A DNA stretch of 64,000 nucleotides. Origin: Streptomyces anulatus (GTDB lineage Bacteria > Actinomycetota > Actinomycetes > Streptomycetales > Streptomycetaceae). The stretch is from contig NZ_BMVK01000011.1 in assembly GCF_014650675.1 (NCBI RefSeq), forward strand, positions 186,001 through 250,000, written 5' to 3'. A program made the position numbers and the translations under genes. The notes beneath the pieces were generated by a model. That model searched no databases. It saw only the letters and a list, made by a program, of their open reading frames with translations, and was not told the DNA's origin. Numbering within the stretch: position 1 is the stretch's first letter; each line of letters starts with the position of its first letter. Positions 48,352 through 56,897 of this stretch are shown piece after piece.

Positions 48352-48382
48352 GGGCGGCCGGGCCCTCCCGGCCCGGCCGCCC
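48352..48382 (+). promoter_or_regulatory. stem-loop between pstS and pstC
   Basis: A 13-bp perfect stem (48352-48364 with 48370-48382) and 5-nt loop, 7 bp after the pstS stop. As pstC has no obvious promoter of its own in the 199-bp gap, this is likely a partial terminator or RNA stabiliser that sets the pstS to pstCAB ratio. Confidence 0.65.
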
Positions 48383-48544
48383 ACCGGCGCAACCCGTCAC
48401 CGGCGCCCCGCGCCACCGACGTCACGCGCCACCGGCAGGCCGGCCCGGCGCACCCCTCCGGACCGGCCCGCCACCCGCCCACTCTCCATCCGGTGCACCG
48501 CCGCCAGGGGAGCACACCGCTCCCCCACACAGACCGGAAAGACC

Positions 48545-49537
48545 ATGGCTTCCACCACACCGATAGACACGCCACCGGCGCCGCCGGTCCCGCGGCCCAG
48601 CCCCCGGTCCACCGGGCGCATGGGCGACAAGATCTTCCTGGGCCTCTCCCGGGGCTCGGGCATCCTGCTGCTCGTGATCATGGCGTCGATCGCCGTGTTC
48701 CTCAGCTACCGCTCCGCCATCGCCATCTCGGAGAACGAGGGCAACTTCCTCACCACCTTCGACTGGAACCCGGCCGGCGACCCGCCGGTCTTCGGCATCG
48801 CGGTCCTGCTCTTCGGCACCGTCGTCAGCTCGATCATCGCGATGGTCATCGCGGTTCCGATCGCTGTCGGCATCGCCCTGTTCATCTCGCACTACGCGCC
48901 GCGCAAGCTGGCCGCCCCCATCGCGTACGTGGTGGACCTGCTGGCCGCCGTGCCCAGCATCGTCTACGGCATCTGGGGCGCCCTCGTCCTGGTGCCGTAC
49001 CTGGAGGGCCTCAACCTCTGGCTCGACGACTTCTTCGGCTGGACGTACCTCTTCGACAAGACCGAGATCGGGATCCCCCGCTCGCTCTTCACCGTCGGCA
49101 TCCTGCTCGCGATCATGATCCTGCCGATCGTGACCAGCGTCAGCCGCGAGGTCTTCCTCCAGGTCCCGAAGATGAACGAGGAAGCCGCGCTCGCGCTCGG
49201 CGCCACCCGCTGGGAGGTCATCCGCCTCTCGGTGCTGCCCTTCGGCCGCTCCGGCATCATCTCCGCCTCGATGCTCGGCCTCGGCCGCGCGCTCGGCGAG
49301 ACGATGGCCGTCGCCACGGTGCTGTCCCCGAGCTTCCTCATCTCGCTGCACGTGCTCAACCCGGGCGGCGGGACGTTCGCCCAGAACATCGCGGCCAAGT
49401 TCGGCGAGGCCGACGCGTTCGGGCGGGACGCCCTGATCGCCTCCGGTCTCGTCCTCTTCGTCCTCACCCTGCTGGTCAACGGCGCGGCCCGGCTCATCAT
49501 CGCCCGCCGCAAGGAGTACTCGGGGGCCAACGCATGA
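48545..49537 (+). CDS. pstC: phosphate ABC transporter permease PstC
   Basis: A 330-residue permease with six transmembrane helices after a Pro-rich cytoplasmic start. The BPD_transp_1 region includes VVDLLAAVPSIVYGIWGALV and the EAA-type loop EEAALALGATRWEVIRLSVL. It forms the phosphate channel with PstA. A ribosome site is weak (ACCGGAAAGACC). Its stop overlaps pstA (ATGA). Confidence 0.96.
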   Translation: MASTTPIDTPPAPPVPRPSPRSTGRMGDKIFLGLSRGSGILLLVIMASIAVFLSYRSAIAISENEGNFLTTFDWNPAGDPPVFGIAVLLFGTVVSSIIAMVIAVPIAVGIALFISHYAPRKLAAPIAYVVDLLAAVPSIVYGIWGALVLVPYLEGLNLWLDDFFGWTYLFDKTEIGIPRSLFTVGILLAIMILPIVTSVSREVFLQVPKMNEEAALALGATRWEVIRLSVLPFGRSGIISASMLGLGRALGETMAVATVLSPSFLISLHVLNPGGGTFAQNIAAKFGEADAFGRDALIASGLVLFVLTLLVNGAARLIIARRKEYSGANA

Positions 49538-50616
49538 GCCACGCACCCACCGGCGTCATCGAGCGCCCGACGCCCGCATCGCCCACCCCGAAGAGCAGCC
49601 TCGGCAGCCGCTCCCTGCCCCGCCTCGCACCGCTCGGCTTCGCCGTCGTCTCGGTCGCGCTCGGCATCGGCATCCCGCTGGCCGCCGGCTGGCACAGCCG
49701 CATCCAGTGGGGCATGCTCTCGGCCCTGTTCTTCCTGGCCATCTCCTACGTGGTGACCACGATCGTGGAGAACCAGCGCCAGGCCAGGGACCGCCTCGCC
49801 ACCAGTGTGATGTGGGTCTGCTTCCTGATCGCCGTCGTCCCGCTGGCCTCGCTGCTGTGGACGACGATCGTCCGGGGCGCGGAGCGCCTCGACGGCTACT
49901 TCCTCACCCACTCGATGGCCGGTGTGCTCGGCTCCGAGCACAGCGGCGGCGTCTACCACGCGCTGATCGGCACCCTGGAGCAGGTCGGCATCGCCACGGT
50001 GATCTCCGTCCCGTTCGGCCTGCTGACCGCCGTGTACCTCGTCGAGTACGGCAAGGGCACGCTGGCCAAGGCCGTCACGTTCTTCGTCGACGTGATGACG
50101 GGCATCCCGTCCATCGTGGCCGGTCTCTTCATCCTGTCGATCATGCTGATCGCCTCGATCGAGCCCTCCGGCCTGATGGGTGCGCTGGCCCTGGCGATCC
50201 TGATGGTCCCCGTCGTGGTCCGCTCCACCGAGGAGATGCTCAAGCTCGTCCCCAACGAGCTGCGCGAGGCCTCCCTCGCGCTCGGCATCCCGAAGTGGCG
50301 CACCATCCTGAAGGTGGTCCTGCCGACCGCGATCGGCGGCATCACCACGGGCGTCATGCTCGCCATCGCCCGTATCGCCGGTGAGACCGCGCCGATCATC
50401 CTGCTGGTCTTCGGCAGCCAGCTGATCAACACGAACCCCTTCGAAGGCGCCCAGTCCTCACTGCCGTTCTACATCTACGAGCAGTACCGGATCGGCGAGG
50501 CCGCTTCCTACGACCGCGCCTGGGCAGCCGCCCTGGTGCTGATCGCCTTCGTCATGATCCTGAATCTGGTGGCCCGCGGCATCGCCCGCTGGAAGGCCCC
50601 GAAGACCGGTCGCTGA
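49534..50616 (+). CDS. pstA: phosphate ABC transporter permease PstA
   Basis: A 360-residue permease. A ~30-residue cytoplasmic tail and extra N-terminal helices (35-55, 60-80, 90-110) precede the six-helix core. Landmarks are VDVMTGIPSIVAGLFILSIM and the EAA loop LREASLALGIPKWRTILKVV. The ATG overlaps the pstC stop by 4 nt. The last residues RGIARWKAPKTGR form a basic cytoplasmic end. Confidence 0.96.
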   Translation: MSHAPTGVIERPTPASPTPKSSLGSRSLPRLAPLGFAVVSVALGIGIPLAAGWHSRIQWGMLSALFFLAISYVVTTIVENQRQARDRLATSVMWVCFLIAVVPLASLLWTTIVRGAERLDGYFLTHSMAGVLGSEHSGGVYHALIGTLEQVGIATVISVPFGLLTAVYLVEYGKGTLAKAVTFFVDVMTGIPSIVAGLFILSIMLIASIEPSGLMGALALAILMVPVVVRSTEEMLKLVPNELREASLALGIPKWRTILKVVLPTAIGGITTGVMLAIARIAGETAPIILLVFGSQLINTNPFEGAQSSLPFYIYEQYRIGEAASYDRAWAAALVLIAFVMILNLVARGIARWKAPKTGR

Positions 50617-50655
50617 CGCGGCCACAGCGACCTCCCGAAAGAAGCAGTGATTTTC

Positions 50656-51432
50656 ATGGCCAAGCGCATCGACATCAGCGGCCTCAGCGCCTTCTACGGC
50701 AACCACAAGGCCATCGAGGACATCTCGATGACCGTGGAGCCCCGCTCCGTGACCGCCTTCATCGGCCCGTCCGGCTGCGGCAAGTCCACCTTCCTGCGCA
50801 CCCTGAACCGGATGCACGAGGTGACCCCCGGCGGCCGCGTCGAGGGCAAGGTGCTGCTGGACGACGAGAACCTCTACGACTCCAACGTCGACCCGGTCAC
50901 CGTGCGCCGCACGGTGGGCATGGTATTCCAGCGCCCGAACCCCTTCCCCACCATGTCGATCTTCGACAACGTGGCGGCGGGCCTGCGGCTGAACGGCAGC
51001 TACCGCAAGAGCGAGCTGAACGACGTCGTGGAGAAGTCCCTGCGCGGCGCGAACCTCTGGAACGAGGTCAAGGACCGCCTCAACAAGCCCGGCTCCGGCC
51101 TCTCCGGCGGCCAGCAGCAGCGCCTGTGCATCGCCCGCGCCATCGCGGTCGAGCCGCAGGTCCTGCTGATGGACGAGCCGTGCTCGGCGCTGGACCCGAT
51201 CTCGACGCTCGCCATCGAGGACCTGATCGGCGAGCTGAAGGAGCGCTTCACGATCGTCATCGTGACGCACAACATGCAGCAGGCGGCCCGCGTCTCGGAC
51301 CGCACCGCGTTCTTCAACCTCGCCGCGGTCGGCAAGCCCGGCCGGCTCATCGAGATAGACGAGACGGAGCGGATCTTCTCCAACCCGTCGGTCCAGGCCA
51401 CGGAGGACTACATCTCCGGCCGCTTCGGCTGA
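50656..51432 (+). CDS. pstB: phosphate ABC transporter ATPase PstB
   Basis: A 258-residue ATPase that energises PstCA. Walker A is GPSGCGKST, the Q-loop MVFQRPNPFPTMS is specific to PstB, the signature is LSGGQQQRLCIARA, Walker B is VLLMDEPCSALD, and the switch His is in VTHNMQQAARVSD. I use the ATG at 50656 (MAKRIDISG); an in-frame GTG at 50647 is nearer to the GAAAGAAG ribosome site. No phoU follows directly; a long palindrome ends the operon. Confidence 0.97.
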   Translation: MAKRIDISGLSAFYGNHKAIEDISMTVEPRSVTAFIGPSGCGKSTFLRTLNRMHEVTPGGRVEGKVLLDDENLYDSNVDPVTVRRTVGMVFQRPNPFPTMSIFDNVAAGLRLNGSYRKSELNDVVEKSLRGANLWNEVKDRLNKPGSGLSGGQQQRLCIARAIAVEPQVLLMDEPCSALDPISTLAIEDLIGELKERFTIVIVTHNMQQAARVSDRTAFFNLAAVGKPGRLIEIDETERIFSNPSVQATEDYISGRFG

Positions 51433-51497
51433 GCCACCCCGCTCCACCCCACAGACAGCCTTGCGGTGCTGCATGGCGGTGCCACCACAAGGCGAAA

Positions 51498-51537
51498 GGG
51501 TCCGCCCCCGTTCTCGTACGAGAACGGGGGCGGACCC
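51498..51537. terminator. 40-bp palindromic bidirectional terminator
   Basis: Two exact 20-bp arms (51498-51517 and 51518-51537) without a loop, between the convergent pstB and pit genes. Confidence 0.88.
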
Positions 51538-51579
51538 ACACGTGTAACCAACCGAGCAAGATCACCGCGCACCTCGGAC

Positions 51580-52578
51580 TCAGCCGAAGAGCAGGAGAAC
51601 CGCTCCGTAGCTGAGCGCGGCGACCAGCGCCGCGGCCGGCATGGTGATGAACCAGCCGAGGATGATGTTCTTCGCGACGCCCCAGCGCACCGCGTTCACC
51701 CGCTTGGTCGCCCCGACGCCCATGATCGCGGAGGTGATGACGTGCGTCGTCGAGATCGGCGCGTGGAACAGGAACGCCGAACCGAACATGATCGAGGCGC
51801 CGGTCGTCTCCGCCGCGAAGCCCTGCGGCGGGTCCAGCTCGATGATCTTGCGGCCGAGGGTCCGCATGATGCGCCAGCCGCCCGCGTACGTGCCCAGCGA
51901 GAGCATCAGCGCACAGGCGATCTTGACCCAGACGGGGATCTCGTCGTTGGGGCCCTCGACGTCCGCGATGACCAGGGCCATCACGACGATGCCCATGGTC
52001 TTCTGCGCGTCCTGGAGGCCGTGGCCGAGCGCCATGCCCGCCGCCGAGACGGTCTGCGCGATCCGGAAGCCGCGCTTGGCCTTGTGCGGGTTGGACTTCC
52101 GGAATATCCACATGATGCCGACCATCACCAGATAGCCGGCGATCAGGCCGACGAACGGGGAGATGAACATCGGGATGACGACCTTCTCCAGCACCCCGGA
52201 CCAGATGACGTCCGTGCCGCCGGCCAGCGCCGCCCCGACCATGCCGCCGAACAGGGCGTGCGAGGACGAGGAGGGAAGGCCGTAGTACCAGGTGATGAGG
52301 TTCCAGATGATCGCGCCGACCAGCGCCGCGAACAGGATCCCCATCCCCTTCTGCCCCACGGGCGTCGCGATCAGGCCCTCGCTGACGGTCTTGGCGACAC
52401 CCTGGCCCAGGAAGGCGCCCGCGAGGTTCATCACCGCCGCCATCGCCAGGGCCGCACGCGGGGTCAGCGCCCGGGTGGAGACCGAGGTGGCGATGGCGTT
52501 CGCCGAGTCGTGGAAGCCGTTCGTATACGTGAAGCCGAGCGCGACACCGATGGTCACGATCAGCGCAAAGGTGTCCAC
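51580..52578 (-). CDS. pit: low-affinity inorganic phosphate transporter (Pit)
   Basis: A 332-residue PiT-family symporter with about ten transmembrane helices. It imports metal-phosphate with protons. The duplicated PiT signature is visible: GFHDSANAIATSVSTRALTP near residue 22, and FGSAFLFHAPISTTHVITSA near residue 255. GLPSSSSHALFGGMVGAAL forms the internal conserved motif. It lies 5 bp downstream of its DUF47 partner and is transcribed with it, opposite to the high-affinity pst genes. Confidence 0.95.
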   Translation of the reverse strand: MDTFALIVTIGVALGFTYTNGFHDSANAIATSVSTRALTPRAALAMAAVMNLAGAFLGQGVAKTVSEGLIATPVGQKGMGILFAALVGAIIWNLITWYYGLPSSSSHALFGGMVGAALAGGTDVIWSGVLEKVVIPMFISPFVGLIAGYLVMVGIMWIFRKSNPHKAKRGFRIAQTVSAAGMALGHGLQDAQKTMGIVVMALVIADVEGPNDEIPVWVKIACALMLSLGTYAGGWRIMRTLGRKIIELDPPQGFAAETTGASIMFGSAFLFHAPISTTHVITSAIMGVGATKRVNAVRWGVAKNIILGWFITMPAAALVAALSYGAVLLLFG

Positions 52579-52583
52579 GAGGT

Positions 52584-53204
52584 TCAGGACTCCTTGACCG
52601 CGATGGTCTCCACGGTGTTCGCGACGTGCTCGAACGCGTCAGCCGCCTCTTCCAGCACATCCACGATCTGCTTGAGCTTCAGCACCTCCATGGCGTCGTA
52701 CTTGCCGTTGAAGAGCTGGGCCAGCAGCTTGCGGTGGATCTGGTCGGCCTGGTTCTCCAGACGGTTGACCTCGATCCAGTACTCGGTGAGGTTGTCCATG
52801 GTCCGCAGCCCCGGCATGGCCTCGGCGGTCAGTTCCGCCGCCCGGGCCAGCACCTCGATCTGCTGCTCGACGCCCTTGGGGAGCTCCTGGACCTGGTAGA
52901 GGACGACCAGGTCGACGGCCTCCTCCATGAAGTCCATGATGTCGTCGAGCGAGGACGCCAGCTTGTAGATGTCCTCGCGGTCGAAGGGTGTGATGAACGA
53001 GGAGTTCAGCTGGTGGAAGATCGCGTGGGTGGCATCGTCCCCCGCGTGCTCCGCTGCCCGCATACGCTCCGCGATCTCGACTCGGGAGGCAGAATCCGCC
53101 CCGAGCAGTTCCATCAGGAGTTTCGAGCCCGTGACAATGTTGTCCGCGGACGCGGAGAACATGTCGTAGAAGCTCGTCTCCCTGGGGGTCAGACGAAAGC
53201 GCAC
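52584..53204 (-). CDS. DUF47 PhoU-like regulator of Pit
   Basis: A 206-residue all-helical protein of the DUF47/PhoU-like family. It starts MRFRLTPRETSFYDMFSASA and has two related three-helix bundles with acidic metal-binding motifs such as EHAGDDATHAIFHQL and DREDIYKLASSLDDIMDFME. Such proteins are encoded beside pit genes across bacteria and modulate the transporter. It leads the two-gene operon with pit 5 bp downstream. Its promoter probably includes TAGCAT near 53242-53247. Confidence 0.93.
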   Translation of the reverse strand: MRFRLTPRETSFYDMFSASADNIVTGSKLLMELLGADSASRVEIAERMRAAEHAGDDATHAIFHQLNSSFITPFDREDIYKLASSLDDIMDFMEEAVDLVVLYQVQELPKGVEQQIEVLARAAELTAEAMPGLRTMDNLTEYWIEVNRLENQADQIHRKLLAQLFNGKYDAMEVLKLKQIVDVLEEAADAFEHVANTVETIAVKES

Positions 53205-53350
53205 GTGGGGTCCTCGGGATGCTTTGGATTCGGTCAGGCTGATGCTAGGCGCATCATCCGGCCACGGCTAACCGGCGTTCTTCAGTGTCGCCCATCGGAC
53301 ACGGCGATCAGCACGGACCCCCGGTCACGTTTCGGCAGGATTCGGTACGA

Positions 53351-53369
53351 TATACCCGGCAGGGGTATA
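53351..53369. promoter_or_regulatory. CsoR operator
   Basis: TATACCC-GGCAG-GGGTATA (53351-53369) is the dyad recognised by actinobacterial CsoR repressors. It lies 139 bp upstream of the csoR ATG, so a long leader or a nearer promoter must exist. Confidence 0.75.
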
Positions 53370-53507
53370 AGGACGGCGCGGTGCGACGGGCCGGAGCAGG
53401 GCGGCGGAGCCGTCCGGAACCGCCCCTACGGCACAACAGCAGGACCGCAGTTCCGCATTTCCGCGTTCCGGCAGGGACACTTAGAGGACAACAACGGGAG
53501 GACGCAG

Positions 53508-53891
53508 ATGACCACGACCGGGACCACAGGGACGGAATCAACGGGCGTGGCGGCCCCGGACGCGGGGGCGGCCGCCCCTGTGGACATCGTCACCGACCAC
53601 GACCGCGGCATTCACGGCTACCACCACCAGAAGGACGAGCACCTCAAGCGGCTCCGCCGGATCGAGGGCCAGATCCGCGGCCTCCAGCGCATGGTCGACG
53701 AGGACGTCTACTGCATCGACATACTCACCCAGGTGTCGGCGTCCACCAAGGCGCTCCAGTCCTTCGCCCTCCAGCTGCTGGAGGAGCACCTGCGCCACTG
53801 TGTCGCCGACGCGGCCGTCAAGGGCGGCGTGGAGGTCGACGCGAAGGTCGAGGAGGCCACGAAGGCCATCGCCCGTCTGCTCCGCACCTGA
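53508..53891 (+). CDS. csoR: CsoR, copper-sensing repressor
   Basis: A 127-residue metal-sensing repressor. The Cu(I) ligands form the CsoR triad: C69 (DVYCIDIL), H94 and C98 (LEEHLRHC). The core helix HLKRLRRIEGQIRGLQRMV is family-typical. The ~35-residue N-terminal Thr/Ala extension is longer than in M. tuberculosis CsoR. CGGGAGG lies 7 nt before the ATG. It probably represses itself and copper-export genes elsewhere; no copper ATPase is in the window. The dyad at 53351-53369 is its likely autoregulatory site. Confidence 0.95.
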   Translation: MTTTGTTGTESTGVAAPDAGAAAPVDIVTDHDRGIHGYHHQKDEHLKRLRRIEGQIRGLQRMVDEDVYCIDILTQVSASTKALQSFALQLLEEHLRHCVADAAVKGGVEVDAKVEEATKAIARLLRT

Positions 53892-53933
53892 GGCGCGGTC
53901 CCGTGAGCGGCTGCGGTGCGGGTGGAGCGGGCG

Positions 53934-54128
53934 TCACCCCCGGCGAGCGGCCTGCCGGGGGACCGTCGCCCAGGACTCCGCACCGCGGACGTCGAGCACT
54001 TCGTCGATCCGGTCGGGACTGAGGCGTTCCTCGCCCGCCGCCGACGCGGCGATCATCAGCTCGCCGCACAGCTCGATCTCGGCGAGGGCCACACGGTCCT
54101 GCGCGTTCGGAGCCCTGAGCGTCTGCAC
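53934..54128 (-). CDS. small hypothetical cytosolic protein
   Basis: About 64 residues starting MQTLRAPNAQDRVALAEIEL then CGELMIAASAAGEERLSPDR and IDEVLDVRG. I do not recognise a domain, but the sequence is well-ordered, has few low-complexity runs, and the region DRIDEVLDV looks like a structured helix. The start is uncertain: GTG codons at 54128, 54137 and 54179 are in frame, and only 54128 has a usable GGGAG ribosome site (11 nt). It is convergent with csoR and on the same strand as the lipoprotein gene upstream. Confidence 0.6.
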   Translation of the reverse strand: MQTLRAPNAQDRVALAEIELCGELMIAASAAGEERLSPDRIDEVLDVRGAESWATVPRQAARRG

Positions 54129-54287
54129 CTGCGTCACTTCTCCCTGCCGTATCCCGGCCGTCACCGGCCCCTGGCACACCGGCTTCCCAGCCTAGGGAGC
54201 GCGATAGGCACCGCGCATGGCACGGACGGACCATTTTGCGCCCCCTCACAACCGGCCCCACCGCCCGGCCCGTCCCGGCCGCCGCCC

Positions 54288-55148
54288 TCACCCCTGCCGG
54301 ATCTCACCGGTGTAGATGGCGTCCTCGTCCGGCAGCGTCACCGTGACCGGCAGCCCGAACCCGTACAGCAGCAGCGTCGAGACCACCGACACCTCCGCGC
54401 CCTCGGAGGAGAAGGTGAACCGGTGCCGGACCTTCCGCAGCCGGCCGTCCTCGTCCAGGTAGGCGTCGAACGGGACGGCGTCCTTGCTGAACCCTTTCGC
54501 CGCCGCGCCCAGCGCCCCGCGCGACTGCGGCGACGCGGCCCGGGCCGCCCGGCCCAGGTCCGCGACCCCCCGGTAGTGATGCACCGTCACCCCGGCCAGC
54601 TCGGACTTCCCCGCATAGGTCACATCGGCCGCGCCGCGCAGCAGTTCGGCCGCGGCCATCGGGTCGGTGACCCCGCCGGTGAGGAGGTTGCCGTCCTTGA
54701 GCGTGGTCGTGTCGATCCTGACCCACTTGTCGTCGGGCACCCCGGCGCCTCGGTTCTTCATGTACAGCGCGCCGGGGGCCAGCAGCTCGGTGATCGGCCG
54801 GTGGCCGTCCGCACCCGCGGCGTCCTCGGGCAGCACCACCTTGAGCCGCCCCATCTGCCGGCGGAAGTCGTACGCACCCTGCGCCCGGATCGTCACCCGC
54901 GTCCCGCCGGCCGCCGTCTCCATCGACGTACGGGTCTCCGCGCCGCCCGCCTCGACGAGGACGTCCGCCGCCTGCCCGAGCAGATCGAGCGGGCGATCGG
55001 CGGCCACGGAGCGCCGCCCGGAACCGTCGCTCGCGCCGCTTTCCCCGTCCCCGCCGAAACACCCGGCGGTGACCGCGATCACCCCGGCCACGGCGAGGGC
55101 GCGAACAGCACGGGCCCCGCCTCCGTCCCTGTACTGCTGCACCACCAT
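54288..55148 (-). CDS. LppX/LprG-like lipoprotein
   Basis: A 286-residue lipoprotein. The lipobox VTAGC (about C30) follows a short signal. The mature domain of ~240 residues has DVLVEAGGAETRTSMETAAG, MKNRGAGVPDDKWVRID and the C-terminal YLDEDGRLRKVRHRFTF, a beta-alpha half-barrel pattern seen in actinobacterial LppX/LprAFG-type lipid carriers. It may carry a lipid or glycolipid across the envelope. The ATG at 55148 (MVVQQYRDG) has a weak GGCAGGCG ribosome site. It is divergent from the next gene. Confidence 0.8.
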   Translation of the reverse strand: MVVQQYRDGGGARAVRALAVAGVIAVTAGCFGGDGESGASDGSGRRSVAADRPLDLLGQAADVLVEAGGAETRTSMETAAGGTRVTIRAQGAYDFRRQMGRLKVVLPEDAAGADGHRPITELLAPGALYMKNRGAGVPDDKWVRIDTTTLKDGNLLTGGVTDPMAAAELLRGAADVTYAGKSELAGVTVHHYRGVADLGRAARAASPQSRGALGAAAKGFSKDAVPFDAYLDEDGRLRKVRHRFTFSSEGAEVSVVSTLLLYGFGLPVTVTLPDEDAIYTGEIRQG

Positions 55149-55279
55149 CGCCTGCCAACCCCCAACGACTACCGCCCGGCCGAGCCCTCACCCGCCCCGC
55201 ATAACGACCGCCGACGCCCCCCGTAACGCCGCCCGGGCGCGGCCCCCCGTTCGCCGACGGTGGCCAGTACCGTGGTCGG

Positions 55280-55498
55280 GTGCATGAGGATCCCCCCGCC
55301 CCGGTCCGCACCGCCCCGGGACCCCCGCCCGCTTCCGCCCCGGCTCCCCCTCCCGGCCCGCCGCCCGGGCACAGCGCCACGACGATCGAACGCGGCTCGT
55401 TCTGCCTGGCCCGCTGCACCTGCGGCTGGTCGGGACCGGCGCGCCGGTCCCGGGACCGGGCCCGTACGGACGCCGCGGAGCACCTCGCCACCCCCTGA
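55280..55498 (+). CDS. small cysteine-containing protein with CxCGWxGP motif
   Basis: A 72-residue protein. The first ~35 residues are Pro/Ala-rich; the rest is ERGSFCLARCTCGWSGPARR followed by SRDRARTDAAEHLATP. Three cysteines (C42, C46, C48) and the terminal AEH could bind a metal. This short C-terminal motif recurs in Streptomyces proteins as far as I recall. The start is GTG 55280; TACCGT lies 6 nt before it, again the leaderless arrangement. Function unknown. Confidence 0.6.
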   Translation: MHEDPPAPVRTAPGPPPASAPAPPPGPPPGHSATTIERGSFCLARCTCGWSGPARRSRDRARTDAAEHLATP

Positions 55499-55528
55499 CC
55501 CGCCCGCCGAAGGACCGGTCGAAGCACG

Positions 55529-55561
55529 ATTCCCCAGGCGCTCGGAGGCACCTGGGGAATC
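55529..55561. terminator. bidirectional terminator hairpin
   Basis: GATTCCCCAGG (55529-55539) pairs with CCTGGGGAATC (55551-55561), an 11-bp perfect stem between the small cysteine protein and the PAP2 gene. Confidence 0.75.
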
Positions 55562-55587
55562 GGGAGAACCGGGAGAACCGGGAGAAC
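55561..55587. repeat. 9-bp tandem repeat, three units
   Basis: CGGGAGAAC at 55561, 55570 and 55579, followed by purine-rich GAAGAGGCAGGC-type repeats to about 55695. It lies in the convergent gap and probably arose by slippage. Confidence 0.75.
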
Positions 55588-55704
55588 CGGTGGATCAGCT
55601 GGAGAGCGGAGGAAGGAGAGCGGGCCGGAGGACGGAGGAGACGCGCGGGAAGAGGCAGGCGGGAAGAGGCAGGCAAGAAGAGACAGGCCGGAGGACGGAG
55701 TCCG

Positions 55705-56436
55705 TCAGGCGGCCAGGTCCTTCTCCCCCGGGTCGCCCCGCCCGGAACCGGGCCGGGGCTCAGGGATGCCCATCGCCTCACCGTGCTCGTCCGCGTACGC
55801 GACGGCCGCGCTCTTCGACCGGACGAACCAGCCCACGCGCGGCGAACGGGCGACCGCCGCCATCAGCGGGGTCAGCAGCGCCATGGCGAGCGGGGCCAGC
55901 AACAGGGCGACGGCCGTACCGAGGGCGAAGCCGCCGATCACGTCGGTCGGGTAGTGGACACCCATGTAGATCCGGCTGAAACCGGCGAAGAGCGCGAGAC
56001 CGATCGCGACGAAGCCGAACTTCCGGTTCGCCACGAAGATGCCGACGGCGATGCCCATCGCCAGGGTGGAGTGGTCGCTGACGAACGAGAAGTCCGTCTT
56101 GCCGTGGATCAGGACCTCAAGGCCTTCGTGGTCGTTGAACGGACGCGGCCGTTCGACGAAGCCGCGGATCGGGATGTTGATGAGGATCGCGATGGCGGCG
56201 GCGAGCGGCGCCCAGACGATGGCGGCGGCAGCCGTGACCGAGTCCTCCGCCGTCCCGCGCTTGCGCATGCTCCACCAGCACCACAGGCCCACCAGAACCA
56301 GGCCGAACATGATCCCGTACTCGCCGACGAACTCCATGACCCGGTCGAACCAGGTCGGAGCGGCCTTCGCGAGGCCGTTGATGTCGTAGAGCAGACTGAC
56401 GTCCGGGTTCGACCCGTCGAGTTCGAGTCCAGCCAT
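55705..56436 (-). CDS. PAP2-family membrane phosphatase
   Basis: A 243-residue phosphatase with about six transmembrane helices. The three PAP2 motifs are visible: RGFVERPRPF (R91-R98 region), S120-D-H-S, and SRIYMGVHYPTD with H161 and D165. Such enzymes dephosphorylate lipid phosphates such as phosphatidic acid or undecaprenyl pyrophosphate. The ~40-residue C-terminal tail is basic then acidic and cytoplasmic. The ATG at 56436 has AAGGGG 9 nt upstream; the longer frame to 56547 crosses the promoter. Confidence 0.92.
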   Translation of the reverse strand: MAGLELDGSNPDVSLLYDINGLAKAAPTWFDRVMEFVGEYGIMFGLVLVGLWCWWSMRKRGTAEDSVTAAAAIVWAPLAAAIAILINIPIRGFVERPRPFNDHEGLEVLIHGKTDFSFVSDHSTLAMGIAVGIFVANRKFGFVAIGLALFAGFSRIYMGVHYPTDVIGGFALGTAVALLLAPLAMALLTPLMAAVARSPRVGWFVRSKSAAVAYADEHGEAMGIPEPRPGSGRGDPGEKDLAA

Positions 56437-56529
56437 CTGCTGCGGCCCCTTGCCTTGTCTGCTTCTTCTGCTGCGACGCGCGTCCTTGCACGCCGCCGTG
56501 GTCGAACCCCCGTGTCCGGTGCTGTCCGC

Positions 56530-56593
56530 TACCGCACTGCACAGCATCGCTGTACTGCATCACCGCGGTACTGCCGCGGTACCGCAATACCGC
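56530..56593. repeat. cluster of TACCGC/GCGGTA hexamers
   Basis: TACCGC at 56530, 56580 and 56588, and its complement GCGGTA at 56565 and 56576, i.e. five copies in 64 bp, 95-160 bp upstream of the PAP2 start. Possible multi-site operator. Confidence 0.5.
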
Positions 56594-56861
56594 GTCACTG
56601 CGACGCATGGTCAGTGCGCATGCCGTTCCCGTCCCCGTCCAGGGAACGGCCCGGCCGGCGCGTGCGTTCCGCTCTCCACCGAATGATCACCATGACGTTA
56701 TCGAAGAGTGACTCGTCATCGCAGCTCAGGGCCCAGGCTTCACAGAGAGTTCCGGCCATGTCCGACTGCCCGTCAGCACCCTTCGCCGCTCCGGAAGCCC
56801 CGGACGGACCCCCGTACGGGACCCCCTTACGAGACCCCCGTACGGAAACGCCGGGACGCCG

Positions 56862-56889
56862 GACGATGTCCGGGAGACGATGTCCGGGA
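56862..56889. repeat. 14-bp tandem duplication
   Basis: GACGATGTCCGGGA occurs twice head to tail (56862-56875, 56876-56889), followed by GACATC that pairs with the second GATGTC. It lies 9 bp beyond the NlpC/P60 stop. Confidence 0.75.
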
Positions 56890-56897
56890 GACATCCG

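Larger units (their letters stand above)
56437..56897. other. 461-bp intergenic region with short repeats
   Basis: It lies between the PAP2 start and the stop of the NlpC/P60 gene, both leftward. It holds a TACCGC/GCGGTA cluster (56530-56593), a CCCGTACG-rich tract and a 14-bp tandem duplication with a GATGTC/GACATC hairpin (56862-56895) that may end the NlpC/P60 transcript. No credible ORF was found. Confidence 0.5.

Noticed and set aside
55561..55695. A CRISPR-like array of short repeats
   Set aside because: Units of 9 bp without spacers, purine-rich slippage; no cas genes or repeat-spacer pattern anywhere in the window.
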